Origin: Aphis gossypii
Taxonomy: Eukaryota; Arthropoda; Insecta; Hemiptera; Aphididae
Assembly (NCBI RefSeq): GCF_020184175.1
Contig: NC_065532.1
Location: forward strand, 7,564,001 to 7,628,000
DNA: 64,000 nucleotides
Reading direction: 5' to 3'
Of the stretch, positions 10,376-23,200 are shown in pieces. Under the pieces are notes generated by a model that searched no databases, was not told the DNA's origin, and saw only the letters and a list, made by a program, of their open reading frames with translations. Made by a program: the position numbers and the translations under genes. Numbering within the stretch: the stretch's first letter is position 1; each line of letters starts with the position of its first letter.

Positions 10376-10605
10376 CTCAAAGAACCTGGATAAAACAATT
10401 TAACCTCTTACATAAATTTAAGATACTTCTAACAATCTAACTCGTAAATTAGATAATTACTCGTTGAAATTTCAATTTCTGTGTATTGAAATACCAACAA
10501 ACATAAGTTACTAAGAAATATGATATAAAATATGAATTTTTTCTTTCAAAAAAGTAAATATTTCAAAAGTATTACGAAATAATGTTTTAAAAATGTATTT
10601 GTTTT

Positions 10606-11970
10606 GATTCTGAACGGAGTGATGAATGTATTGATTTTACAATGATGTATGTTTTTTTTTTTGTGTTAGTGTACAGCATACCTAGTTGAAATAATGCTTC
10701 AATTGCAAACTTCGGGGGTAGTTTCCGATGGAAAAGTGAATATCCTTGGTGCATTATTGAGGTAAAAAGTAAACGTTTTCCAACAGTTTTCAAAAAAATC
10801 GAGAAAAACAAAAAAAAAATGACGGAAAAACGGCAATTTTTACGCAAAACCAGTTTTCGACCGAATCGATTTTTTATATGGTTGTAATTCAAAAACTAAT
10901 CACTGTAAATACTTGAAATTTTCATCAAATGTTTATGTTAGTGTTATCTATATACAGTTAAATTTTCAAAAATGTTGACTTTTTTTGAGTTATTTATAGA
11001 CCAATGAAATTTTCGATTTTTATGCTAATTTTTTTTTGAAGTGTCGGTAAAATATTTTGGATGACCAAATAAACTTGAAAATTTAGTACAAGGTTCCTTA
11101 TAAGTTTTTCTTATTGTAGCTAAAAAAAATTTAAAATCGTTAGTCACAATTTTTTTTTATAAGCGTTTATAGTTCAAATTTTTACGAAATCTGTCGAAAA
11201 CGCGAAAATTTTCAAGTAATTTTTAAGTTGAAAAATCATAAAATGTTTTGTGTTAATAACTAAGGATTAAAAATACAACACTAAGTTTTTCATAGGTTTT
11301 TCTTCAAGTAGCTATAGAGAAAACTCGAAGCATCATTATAGGAAAAATTTTAAGTGCGTTTGAATTTTAAATTTTTACGAAATCGCGTAACGATAACGAT
11401 TTATCCTCAAACGATTTTAAATATTTGTTATTATTCAAAAAGTATAAGTCGTAGATACTTTAAAATTTTACCAGTTATTTAGATTGGCATTTTCTTTGCA
11501 TGATTTAATTTTCAAAATATTTTGAGTTTTATTGAGCTATCTATAGATAACTGAAATTTTCAATTTTTCTGAAAAATTTTTTTTGAAGTGTCGATAAAAT
11601 TTTTTTGGCCCAATCAAAACACTTGAAAATTTTATACAAAGTTCCTCATATGTTATTATTATAGTGATTAAAAAATTATAAAAATACATAAGCACAATTT
11701 TTTTTTAATAGCATTTGAAGTTCAAATGTTGACAAAAATTAGTCAAAATCATGAATATTTGCAAATTATTTTGTAGTTCAAAATTCATAAAATTGTTTGT
11801 ATTTATATCTAACGTTAAATATTCTAGACTGACAAATCATCTTCGTTCAGAATCGTTTTTCGTATACAATGATACCTATCATTGCATTCAAATTTAACCT
11901 ACCCTAGTCCGAGGTCCACTCCACCCTCTAATGTACAGCAAAGCGGTACCCACTTGCCGACTTTTTTGTT
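10606..11970. mobile_element. TIR-like repeat family RA, copy 1 (about 1.25 kb plus 3' flank)
   Basis: Begins GATTCTGAACGGAG (10606-10619), and the complement CTTCGTTCAGAATC lies at 11841-11854. The inner part contains an imperfect tandem duplication of about 0.55 kb: the TTGAGTTATTTATAGA block recurs as TTGAGCTATCTATAGA. Homology with copy 3 (31156-32632) continues about 115 nt beyond the right inverted repeat and includes CAATGATACCTATCATTG, a near-perfect hairpin. The open minus-strand frame at 10587-10892 lies inside and is a by-product of the repeat. No transposase is seen, so this is a nonautonomous DNA element or a satellite-like repeat. Confidence 0.65.
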
Positions 11971-11982
11971 ATGTTAATTAAT

Positions 11983-12396
11983 TTTGAAATAACGAATGTT
12001 TGACAAAAGAATTATTATTACAGTTCCACAGTTCCCTATATGTATTATAATAAAAATCGTACTTTAAAAATGTGTTTTGATAAATCATTAATATTTATTA
12101 CATTTTTTGTTTGAAATAAAATCTGCATTTTACTTATGCTTAATTGTTTATTTTTTTTTTAAATACGTTGACTATTTAATATTTGAACAAATATTTACTT
12201 TACTATTAAACTAGCTATTTGGGATGGATATTCATATGTTTTTATTTTTTTAATACTACATTATGCAAGTGAGCACACAAAGCAATTGGTTTATGAATTT
12301 ATATTTTTAAATAACTTAATTTAATTTAAGTTTTAAATAATAAAACAGGTATAATTTTTTATTTTTTTGTCTTCTAAGCGAGTCGATAACTTCAAT
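11983..12396 (+). pseudogene. GH18-like copy 4: upstream block and ruined exon 1
   Basis: Bases 11983-12345 match 19811-20215, the DNA just upstream of copy 3 exon 1; shared landmarks include GATAAATCATTAATATTTAT and AACAAATATTTACTT/AATAAATATTTACTT. The following 12351-12396 aligns with signal-peptide exon 1. The start codon is ATA, and TAA codons occur after ATAATTTTTTATTTTTTTGT and again in GAGTCGATAAC. The latter aligns with GAGTCGATCGCAG of copy 2. Nothing of exons 2-8 is found to the right. It is the remains of a tandem copy whose body was lost or replaced. Confidence 0.6.
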
Positions 12397-12397
12397 C

Positions 12398-13240
12398 CAG
12401 GGCTTGAAACCGATTGAAATAATTTCGGCTTCAGCTTTAATTTTGTATACTGGTTTTGAAAATTTTCGATTTCGATTTCAATTTTGTTTGCTAGTTTTTA
12501 CCCTTTTAAAACGGATTTCCAGGCAAAGACTTAAAATTATTATTAAATAATAAATAATGAAGAGCAGTGATGGTCGTACGATCACGTATACAATTTAACA
12601 CCAGTACTATTTAAAATTGTTCCTGGTATTGTAGCTTTAGTACCTTTATAAATTATTGGTTCTAGCAGTAATACAATTATATGATTATTCTTTATTAATA
12701 GATAGATTATATTAATTAGGTAATTAGGATATTATTTAATGCTATTAAATAAAATATTAATAGACACATACTGTCTAGGATTTTAATATTTATATAACCT
12801 AACCATTCGAGTGCCTATATTCTGTAATAACGTAAAAATAAATAAAAAGGAAAAGAAAGAAATATAAAAAAAATAAAAATAAGAATATAAGTAAAAATAT
12901 TAATATGTTAATTAATATTTATATTTTTATGAAAGTAATTTTTTTATTTATGTGAAGTAGTTTAAATAAATTGTATTGGCAATCACAAGGGACACAAGCC
13001 TTGAATGATCGCCTCAAATATATTTACAAATTATTAGAGATTTGTTGGTAATCTTAGCCTATGTCCTATTACTTTAAATTTGCGAAATCACCTTCCTCCT
13101 AATGGTCGGAGGGTTCTCGAGGTCGTGCTTCGAGAACGATCAAGTAAACCGTCCACAAAATACCAAATTAATTATTAATTTATTAGAATCCAATAAAGTA
13201 ATAAATAAAATAAAATACCTGTATAATACTACTATTATGT
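12398..13240. other. Noncoding, possible hAT-type ends
   Basis: CAGGGCTTGAAACCG at 12398 and CAGTGATGGTCGTACGATCA near 12546 resemble hAT terminal sequences but no matching opposite ends or duplications were found. An inverted repeat GTTCTCGA...TCGAGAAC lies near 13112-13136. No gene is seen. Confidence 0.35.
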
Positions 13241-13441
13241 AAATATGGATGCGCATGCACCTTACCTTATCCGCAGCTGTCTATGATTACAGTCGACGTG
13301 ATAAGGAGAGAATTTATTAGTTTTTTTAACACTCAAAAAGAAATAACTAAACACTTCAACAAATTTCGTTTTAGAAAAAGGAAACAGTAAAGTTGTCGTA
13401 CGCAGGATTTTTTTGAGTTAATCTTCGGCTTGTAGTAGACT

Positions 13442-13549
13442 GTGCTCCTGCACTTGTTAGTTAGAGAGGTGCTCGTGCACTGATGTGTTTTAGATGTGCT
13501 CATGCACTTCTCGCTATGAAGGGTGCTCATGCACTGATGAGAGGAGACG
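13442..13549. repeat. 27-bp tandem repeat with GTGCTCNTGCACT box, four units
   Basis: Boxes start at 13442, 13469, 13496 and 13523, exactly 27 bp apart. Each reads GTGCTC(C/G/A)TGCACT with dyad arms GTGC/GCAC, followed by 14 bp that differ from unit to unit. The period equals nine codons, so on either strand the repeat leaves frames open. The surroundings (13260-13760) are clearly richer in GC than the neighbours. Function unknown. Confidence 0.75.
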
Positions 13550-13960
13550 ATTTAGGTCAGGTCCGCCAAAGTCATCGGCGGCCCAATCAAAGCTGTCGGT
13601 GTCCCCAAAGAAAATTGTTTTTCTCCCTGGTGAAAGCGACCCTGACCGGACCATCCCCCGTCTCCGGCGGGACATAAAAGAAATCGCATGTGTTGCGCCG
13701 TACCGTTATAATCCCATACAGTGTCCTGTACGTGATTAGATAATAGGAATCGTTCCAATCATCAGTGACTTGATTTATTGGGGTTTTTTTAGAGTATATT
13801 ACATGCGTGCGACAACTCGACTGTTATTTATTTTATTAAATAAAAATAACGACTTTACAAAAATCATGATATGTAAAATCGAGCATATCATTACAATTCA
13901 GTGCTATGTTGTCAACAATTATTATCATTGTTTGTCCCGTATTGTCATGTATAGTATTTT
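13550..13960. other. GC-richer block of unknown origin
   Basis: Holds short overlapping open frames on both strands (13483-13758) without recognisable motifs. It may be a leader or LTR-like part of a mobile element, but no paired terminal repeat or primer-binding site could be identified. Confidence 0.3.
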
Positions 13961-14061
13961 CTAGTATGTGATAACATAATTTATATTAGATATTTTAATA
14001 ATTATTAAATATTGATGAAACAACTAATAATATTTCAAATCATGAAATTGTTATTAAAATT

Positions 14062-15418
14062 TTAATCACAATCAAAAACAAAACGATTTTTTAGTCGTTG
14101 AAACTCTTTTTGGCTGTTAATATGTTCACATGTTTTATCCAAAACAACGTCAATAGATTTGGAATCCATAAAATTTAACGAAGCTGAAAAACTGTTTAAA
14201 TATGAACCTTAGTTTTTTGATGGAAATTAAATTTTATTGTAGCTGATTTCCAACTCTTAAATCCTGTTTTGGAATATACTATTTTACCCTGCCCAGCGTT
14301 AAGTCCTGTGGCACCACTAAACATTTCACACGGAAAGAAAAACGAAAGGTCTGCTTTTGGACTATATTCTAGCCAAGGAAATAGATTATACTAAGAATGC
14401 TGAAAACTGCGTTTTTTATTAGCATTGCCAAATTTTGTTCTTGGGAATATTTTTAAAACTGGCTGATATGGTCCTTTTAAAGCTCGTTGTTTAAATTTAA
14501 TTTAATTCTTCGGGATACTTGTTTTAGGATCATCAGGATGTAAGTTAAAATCATATTTGTCATAACCTATGTTTAAAAGTTATTTTTTATAAATAGGTAA
14601 TTAATTTGAAATACATCATACAATATTCTTGTTAAGTTATGAATTTTAAAATATCTTTGCCGATAATATAGAAAAAATTACATGTAAAACATTTTAATAC
14701 TAGTATTAATATTTAATAGAAATATATATCATACATTTACTTTCAAACATACTATTAAAATTCACTAATAAAATACATTGAACACATAAATTAATAGCAC
14801 AGATCGATTAGGTTAAAGAAAATACAACTTTTTGTTTTAACAAATAAATATTTAATCACAAATTTAACTCATGTACTAACATTTAACAATTTCTTATATA
14901 CTATTATATACCATATATTTACTTTCCAACATAATAAGACATTTATTACTAAAATTCATCAACTATATGTCTATATTAAATACATAGAACTAAAATCAAT
15001 TTGGTTAAAACAAAACAAAAATTGGTAATTTGAAATTCAGTATACAACATTTCTGTTAAATTATACATTTTAAATCTAAATGCCAATGAACATCAATAAT
15101 AATACCTTTTTCAGATGTAGCTGAGTTGTCAGAATTGTCTATTTTTGAATTAGAAGTACTGGGTAAAACACTGTTATGATCTTCTTTAGATATAATTTTG
15201 CCTAAATAATAAATAACAAAATTTGATTTATTACATTAATCAAATACTAAATCAATAGTTTGAATAACTAGTATAATAAAGTATAATAATAATCAACCCA
15301 AAATGATCTTATTAGATTTTTCTATAGGTTTAATTTATTTACCTTTAGCAATATTAGTTTTATTTGTACTTTTTTGAAAAAAACCATACATCGTTATTGT
15401 TTTCTTCTTTTCACTCAT
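14062..15418 (-). pseudogene. ZMYM1-like / hAT transposase-derived gene, N-terminal part, broken
   Basis: Three minus-strand exons fit by phase. Exon 1 is 15343-15418 (MSEKKKTITMYGFFQKS). Exon 2 is 15106-15201 (ISKEDHNSVLPSTSNSKIDN). Exon 3 is 14062-14566. Exon 3 carries the TTF-type zinc finger signature: GPYQPVLKIFPR, then RSFQHS, FPWLEYSPKADLSFFFPCEM, KTGFKSWKSAT and FHQK. It ends with DSKSIDVVLDKTCEHINSQK, which resembles the linker before the hAT catalytic core. Damage: a stop after SIPKN, TAG where a Trp is expected between RSFQHS and YNLFPW, and a frameshift after FHQKTKVHI. The DDE/RNase H-like catalytic domain and dimerisation region are missing. Such proteins derive from hAT transposases and bind DNA in the nucleus. 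This copy is a dead fragment. Confidence 0.75.
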
Positions 15419-15419
15419 T

Positions 15420-18400
15420 TTAAAATTATTTTATTTAACTAAATAACTAATTAAGTATAATATTATACACAAGTCACAACAGTCACAGTGAAATAACGTA
15501 AATATTAAAATAATATATAAACTTAATAAATTAGTATAATATAAGTATAATCTATTTTTATACTATAATATAATATTTTATTTATATTCATGCCATTTTT
15601 ATATAAAAAAAACGAGTTGACACATTGTGGTCCTTTTCAAGTTGCAACCTGGGGCTATATAGTTTCCTAGCAACCTTTGTTCCAGCCTTGTCTAGATTTC
15701 TATAGCCTATATTCATAATGATGAAGTCTTCTGAGCCGAATGACGAATAAGTTCTTACAAAGGGGGGCCATAGTCCATAATGTGCAAGGTTGATATTTAA
15801 ATATATTGGTAATGTTGAATTACGGATCAATCTCTAAATAAAGTATGAGTTGCGGCTACGCAATAACATATACATAATGTAAACTAAAACAAACGATCAA
15901 AATTAAATCAAAAGAAGGCATAATAGAAGTTTCCCCAATATAAATGTGTTTGTTTGTAACCGGTTTGTGCTTACTTTTTCATCATATGTTTAAACTTGGG
16001 CAAATTGACAATATTTCATTATATTGTCTAGAATTGTGTGCAAAACAATTAATATATCAATATAAGAAAGTAAAGAAGTAGATATGTTTTTTTAATCATA
16101 TTTTAATATTAATAATAATTATAACAATAATAAATAGTAGTAAATAATAATAAGAAAAACGAAAATAAATTATCATAACAAATTTTGAATTTCAATAAAT
16201 AAGTCTAATACTATCAATATTAGGTAACTACTAATTAGGAAATTTTAATTATAATTCAAATATTAACCGAAAATTATTCAGTACCTTTGAAATGTAGTCC
16301 AATCATTTTTAACTCGAGTAATAGTGTTTTAATTATTTGAATATTAAAATTGTAAAAAAATCATTCGAATATAATATATTATCATATAGATACAATTTTG
16401 CACGTCTCTGATACATTGTACAATGTGTAGAATCTTAACACATAGTTATTGGCTAGCACTACAAATTGCATAATTATTGCAGGAGTTATGGTTCCTTATA
16501 ACGTCAGTGAATTACGCGGAGATGGTACAATATTTTACGACATCGTCACCCATAGGCCATATTAATTTAATTATAAAATGGTATAGTCTACAGATGCTGA
16601 TTTTCCAGACCAAAACTACTTACATTTTTATGCACTCGAAGAACTTGACCCAAATAAAATTGTACCTGTTCCTGTGCATTATTTATAAGAAGCTAAGTAG
16701 AAAAATATAACTATAAAATTTCATTTTTAATTAAATTCGCTAACTGTATTATATCAAAATAACATATTATATAAAATAGTTACATGTTATGAAAAGCATA
16801 CACCCATAGTTAAATATTATGTTAGAAATGGTACAATCTGTTTTAATATAAATATTATATTTGAACAGTGGATTGAATGAAATTTAGGGTAATAAAACTA
16901 AACGACGACAATAATAATTACTTGTCACATATTAATAATTAATATGCCATGTAGTTGTATGACTTTTTACGTAAATGGTAAATATTGATAATATTTAGTG
17001 AAACATGTTATGCTGTGTTATAATAACGAGGTACTAAATTTAAATTTTAGAATTTTTGTAAAGTATACATAGCTGTATTTGTTTAACCCGTCACTGCTTT
17101 GTCAACTGATGCTTTCCCTTTTAACGTTGAAAAGACTCGTTGCTCGTCGTAGCCTACCTTCCTCTATTTATTTTATTCAGACTGGCCCTAACTTTGTCGA
17201 TGCAGCTGCAGCAAAGCACTTGTGGTTAATGACAATATTGATGAAAATAAACAATGTTGTATTTAATTTATTTTTACGCATTGAGTTTGCCAACTTACTG
17301 TTTTTTTTTCATCTTATTAAAGCGTTAAATTATGAAAAAAATTAACGATTTAGTAATCTTCTATTAAATACAATTGTTACGATCCTAAATTGTATAATGG
17401 CAGGTTGCCAATTAAAAAAAGTAAATATGGTACTAATTATCTTTATGGGATAGTAAAAATATTTAATGACGTTTGTTAATATAATGATATAGGCGTTAAT
17501 ATGTAAAACGTACTGTTGCCGTTTTTGGAATAATCGAATTAAACATCGACTAGTCTTGGGAAAGTAGTTGGAAATCGATTGTCACTGTTATTATTTTTCA
17601 AAGTTCTGTTATCTAGTTTCGTGTATAAGCAACTATTTTAGTCCTTAGTACATATCTAAATTTACTCTGTAACGAGATACAATATTCATCTCTTAACTAC
17701 ACACTTTTATCGCATAGCCATGCTGCTCTCTACCGACTATTACCTATATCATCGACCACCAGAAATCAAAACTATATTATAACAACAGATGACGCGGCTA
17801 GTGCATACGATTCATAAACCTGATTTACTATCACTCATTATGTATTTAAAAAAATAAAAATTAACCTTCTACAAAATTATAAAATCACTCAATACCTATT
17901 CATAGACTTTATACACATAGACAAGAGGAGTTTGGTTAAAGCTAAGGAAATTTGACTTAAAATATCACTGTAAGGTTGTTTTAACATGCTTTTAATTCAT
18001 AATTCTAGAAAAAAGTAGTAGGTATCATATCTAAAATTATTCAAAAATATGTCTTACAAAACTAATTTTTGATATTGAAATGAATCCAGTTAACAGCAAT
18101 TCAACAACTTTTAATTCTTATTTACGAATATCGTAGTTAAAAATATTTAAAGATAAAGATAAAAATTGTTTAATTTCTTTGAATGTTTTAAGTGTATTAA
18201 AGGACAATTTGATTGTTCAAACTACAAAAATGATTTATGATAAGGTAAAATGATACATATTGAATTTAAAGTACCTATTAATATTTAAAATATTTATGAA
18301 GATACAATTAAAGATAAATTACGATAAAGTACATTATTACTTTATCGTTTGATTATTATTATATGATAATTATATAATATATTACGTTATCATATTTTAC

Positions 18401-18971
18401 GCACTCATTGGAAGGCTCTTAGTATTTTTTTTGCATATGATGTATAGTAGCTCAAAGGCCCAGTTCGGACGCCTATTTCGTAAAATTTCAACAAAAGTTG
18501 ACAACGACAGTAGAAACACTGGTCAAGGGGGCTCACATGTAACTTGGCGAATACAACGGTGATTATGATAATTTAATAATAATATGTTAAACGTAACGGT
18601 ATTTGATAATACACTATCACAATGATCGCGACGATGATGAACCAGTCTTTGGATGGCCGTAAGCACTAAGCATATAACGGGCACAAAAATATACGAGTAT
18701 AATAAAAGGCGCACATGGAGCACCACATGCAGCTAGGTAGATTAGAAATTCGCTCCGACCGATTCTAAATAGTGCAAAAGAAAAACTCGACGACAACTTG
18801 CATTACGTGAAGCAATTTTGCACTTGTATGGACTCGTCAAAAAAACCTTTGAGCTTTGTCACACAAGACATACATGGATAATATACAGCACCGGAAATGA
18901 TCGTTGACCCTTTAGTATGTAAGAAAGAACAAATACATAAAAATTCCAATTTTTCTTGCTATACAGAAGAC
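15420..18971. other. Noncoding AT-rich region with one exon-like relic
   Basis: Apart from the relic at 16483-16700, no gene is recognised. Open frames at 15588-15830, 17079-17345 and 18523-18726 lack motifs, splice context and family resemblance. Confidence 0.45.
16483..16700 (+). pseudogene. Exon-like relic of unidentified protein
   Basis: A good acceptor (ATTATTGCAG) precedes a frame reading VMVPYNVSELRGDGTIFYDI, then after two stops STDADFPDQNYLHFYALEEL and DPNKIVPVPVHYL. The composition looks protein-like and unlike the AT-rich surroundings. I do not recognise the family. Two in-frame stops indicate decay. Confidence 0.3.
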
Positions 18972-19520
18972 TGTAGTAATTAGTTACCTATAGTTATCAA
19001 TGTCATCATATTAAATCGCATCAATTAGTATAAAACAACATATCATTTGATTTATTGATAATTTTAGTGACACGTGTTAAACACAAAATATAGAAAATAA
19101 GATTTTGTTATTTTTTTTTTCCATATTTTTGAAATCTAAATTTTGTGATAATTATTTTAGTTATACACTGTGATTGTAAACAACTTTAGTGAGAGTAGGT
19201 TGATACTATGGTTTCGTAAAGCATTAAAAGAGCAGAGGTTTAAACGATGAAAAGTTATGAGTAGTAACTTATCGTCATAATGTGTAAAATATTAATTCAA
19301 GAGTTTTTTGTATTACTTTTTAATTAATTTCTAATTCTGTAATATGATTTGAATGGACGCAGTAGAGAAGGTTTCGACTGGCGAGTGCTGAGCTTGAGAC
19401 CAACACAGGTGATTTTCACGGGATCTAATTTCTACATTATGATTATTGGGAATAATTTTAAAATTTTTATGATCGTGTTTGTATAATTTTCGTGATGAGA
19501 ACACACCGTGGTCGCTAAAG
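18972..19520 (+). repeat. Duplicated GH18-like downstream block, copy D1
   Basis: Matches 26340-26710 (downstream of copy 3) in direct orientation. Shared landmarks are AGTAATTAGTTA, TTCAAGAGTTTT, TCTAATTCTGTAATATGATT and GTTTGTATAATTTTCGTGAT followed by ACACACCGT. It marks the former 3' flank of copy 4. Confidence 0.6.
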
Positions 19521-19810
19521 CGAGTGGTTGCGATGGTCGATGCGAATCGAGAGACAAAAGCTCAAGCAAGTGTGTCTGGTACCTATATCAATTAATATAC
19601 CTTAGCTGAAAGGCTAATTTATCAGAATTGGCCAGCTTTGGTTAGCGATACTCATTGTATTGATGTACTTAGGTACATTGATATTTTTCCACTGATGTTC
19701 TAAATAAATTATTTTATTACTGCAATTGATGTTAAATTGATGTACAAATATGTAAAATACAACGAGAACATTTTTTTTGAATGTATTATTGTTTTTAAAA
19801 ATAGTTGAAA

Positions 19811-20218
19811 TATTTTGAAATAATGAATGTTCGATAAAAGAGTTACTATTACAGTTCCCCATATTATAATTAAAATCTTACATTTTTTTTTAAGTTCGGA
19901 ATACCAATAAGTATGTCAAAATCGTTTCAAATCACCTCGATTGACGGTTCTTTAAAATGTGTATTGATAAATCATTAATATTTATTATATTTTTTTGTTT
20001 GCAATGACATCTGCATTTAATAAATACATAATTATTTATTTATTTTTATACACACATTTAAAATTTAGTATTTCAATAAATATTTACTTAACGTCCAACG
20101 ATTTAATTTGATATAATATACCTATGTATGAGAAAATTAGATTTATTTTTATGGTGTTAATGTAGCTTTCTGGTTTAGGATTGAAGTATATAATTTAATT
20201 ATTTTAAAAAATAAAATA
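19811..20218 (+). promoter_or_regulatory. Conserved upstream region of GH18-like copy 3
   Basis: Homologous to 11983-12345. It directly precedes exon 1, so it should hold the promoter. No clear TATA box or initiator can be assigned amid the AT-rich sequence. Confidence 0.4.
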
Positions 20219-23200
20219 ATGATTTTGTATTTGTAATTTTTTTGTGTTCTCGTTGATTCTATGGCTTCAATAAGTACGTATATTCTTTTAAAGATTTCGC
20301 TTTTTTATGATTAGCTTTCCAAAGTTTAATCAAAAGTCATTAAAATGTTTGTGTTTTTTTTTTTATCTAATATATAATGTATTTTATTACAATTGTTAAG
20401 TATACAATTATAATGTACCTATTTAGAGTTAAGCTATGTTACAAACTATACGTTTCATAATAACTTACAGAATAAATTTATTTAAGTATACTAAGTACTG
20501 AGAGACTATAAAATGTGTAACGAAATAAAATTATACCTACTCAAAATAAAATGTGTAAATTTGTTTTAAATATTTTTAGGCTTCTAAAAGAAAAACTTTA
20601 AACTTTTAAACTTTTAAAATTTTCAACTACAACATAATTTATAGATTTACATTTTTCTGTTGATTTTTAAAATAAATAACTGTTATGACTTATGAAGAAT
20701 TGTTTTTAAATATTTTAGATTCTGAACGGAGTGATGAATGTATTGATTTTACAATGATATGTATTTTTTTTCGCGTCTGTATACAGCATAACTTGCCGAA
20801 ATAATGCTTCAGTTTCAAATTTTGGGGTTGATTCTGATGGCAAAGCGAATATCCTTGGTGCATTATTTATACAGGTCAAAACTATACAATTTTCAGTAGT
20901 TTTCAAAAAAACCAGAAAAAAACAAAAAAAAAAGTGATGGGAAAACGAAAATTTTTACGCAAAACCAGTTTTTGACAAAATCGATTTTTTTATATGGTTG
21001 TAACTCAAAAACGAATCATTTTAAATACTTGAAAATAATGTTTATATTAGTGTTATATATATATATAGAGTTAACATTTTTGAGTTATTTTTATCTATAG
21101 ATAACTGAAGTTTTCGGTTTTATCTGAGTATTCCTAATTAAAAAAAAAAGAATTGATTTAGCTTTAATATCTGAAACCCATTTCATAAATAACTACTACC
21201 TATAACCATCCAGACGGCACTACTGCTCATGCAGGTGCTGCTATTTATGTTAGGTCACCGTTATCATTATTTCCACTCCCTAATTTTAAACCGACCACAC
21301 ACAGTCATGCACAGTAACTATAATAGTCAACAATATAACTATCTCAGTAACAGCCATTTACTGTTCACCCAAACATACCTTATCTTCTAATCAATTCAAT
21401 CTTTTCTTCCATCTAGAAAATTGTCTTCTACATAGTAAAGAGCAAAAACTTAAAAGTTATCTCACCTTCAAATGCCACTTATTGGCAAACATCTCCCAAA
21501 AAATTCACTGAGTGACTGAAAAACAAAGTATACAGTTAAACAGTCACAGCCGGGTAACACCTGCTAGTATAGTATATTAGTATTATTATACTATACTAGA
21601 AATATGATTTTATGGCTAGAGGTATTGTAGTATAATCTTATTTATGCAATTATCGAATGTCGACTGTAGCTTAAATAGTTGTATAAATAAGTAAATTCAA
21701 TAAAATTTAAAAAATCCCAAAATATTCACTTATAACTTACATTTGAATTTTTACTTGAAACGTATCTAAAACTTACTTAGCAATAAATTGAAAAAATAAA
21801 AAAAATTATATATAATAAAAAATGTAATTGTTTAAAAAATCAAAACTAATGTTATAACAATTATGAATGTAAATTATAGTTATATTCAAGCACAATGTAT
21901 AACATTTTTATTATTGAATTGTTAAAATGTTTAATAGATAACGATTTTTTTTATGATTCAGGTAGTAATTTTTCTGAAAGTGTCATGTGTGAATTCAGAG
22001 GAAATCTGAAAGAGTTTAATAGTATTTCAGCTAATTTAGATCCAAAAAGTATACCAATCGAATGTGAAGTAATAATTTACTCTACATTTACAATCAACGC
22101 ATCGTCTTTCATAGATGTAGATGAAGGTAAATATATTTTTTATTGGATATATTTATCTGATATAATTATGGAATACAAATATGCTATTATTTATAGGCTC
22201 ATCATATAATATTAAAAATTAGAGTATTAGATTTTTACAATAAAAATTGTTTTGTTCAAAATCAACAGATAACATAAATATGTTTTAGCTCTTCTCAAAT
22301 CAGTAACAGACTTAAAAAAACCCGTAATCGTAGCACTTGAACGAGAAAAAGATTATCAAGACTGGATTTCAATATTGCATCCTGATGGCAATGCTCCTGA
22401 TGCATTGGTTTTATGTGATTTCGCACTAAAACATAATGTACTGGGATTCGTTTTACGATCAATTTGGCCATTTTACGTATGTATTCAAAAAAAGTGTTAG
22501 TAAATCAATATAATTATTATGATGATAATAGTTTTACTTGAATTCAAAAAACAACAATTATTATAAAAAAAAAAAAATTAAATCAATTTTGTCAAAAATC
22601 AGAGTAGTTTTTATAGTGATAATTTTTAGATGGCTTATTGTGTTAATTTTTTTTAAGCACATCTAAATAAAATACTGGACTTTTTTTAATATTCTTGTGC
22701 GTTTTTAGGATACGCCACTTAATGAAACTCTTGGAATATTCCTTATAGCATACATAAAACAATTAAAACAATGCAAACCTGAATTGATTATTGGTGTTTC
22801 TATACCTCCAACAGCAGTAACGAATTCATCCAGTGCGTGATATATTTTTTCTTAATTAATTGGTTTAATAATATTGATCAATAAACATTTTACACACACA
22901 CACATACACATATACATATAGTACATTTATTAGTTACAGTTATTTTGTGATGTTAAAATATATTTATATTTATTATTGATAATACTTTTTCATCCTACTA
23001 AATTATTAAAAAACAATAATAATTCAATATAGAAGTTTTTTTTTATTGATGTCTATAGTAAAGCAGAGGTTCAATTTGAAAAATTACCAATTGTTCATCA
23101 TTCCAGATTACTTTTATACCTAAGTGTTTTATATTTAGAAAAATAACGAATTAAACATCATATCCTAGTATTAATGTTATTTCATTAGTACCTCCTAACC

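Noticed and set aside
10587..10892. 101-codon minus-strand frame
   Set aside because: It lies within the RA repeat; the equivalent parts of the other copies are not conserved as the same complete reading frame.
13112..13136. GTTCTCGA...TCGAGAAC hairpin as part of a tRNA
   Set aside because: No A box, anticodon arm or acceptor pairing can be drawn around it.
17079..17345. 88-codon frame with a protein-like middle (KRLVARRSLPSSIYFIQTG)
   Set aside because: No family could be named, no splice context, and it drifts into AT-rich sequence.
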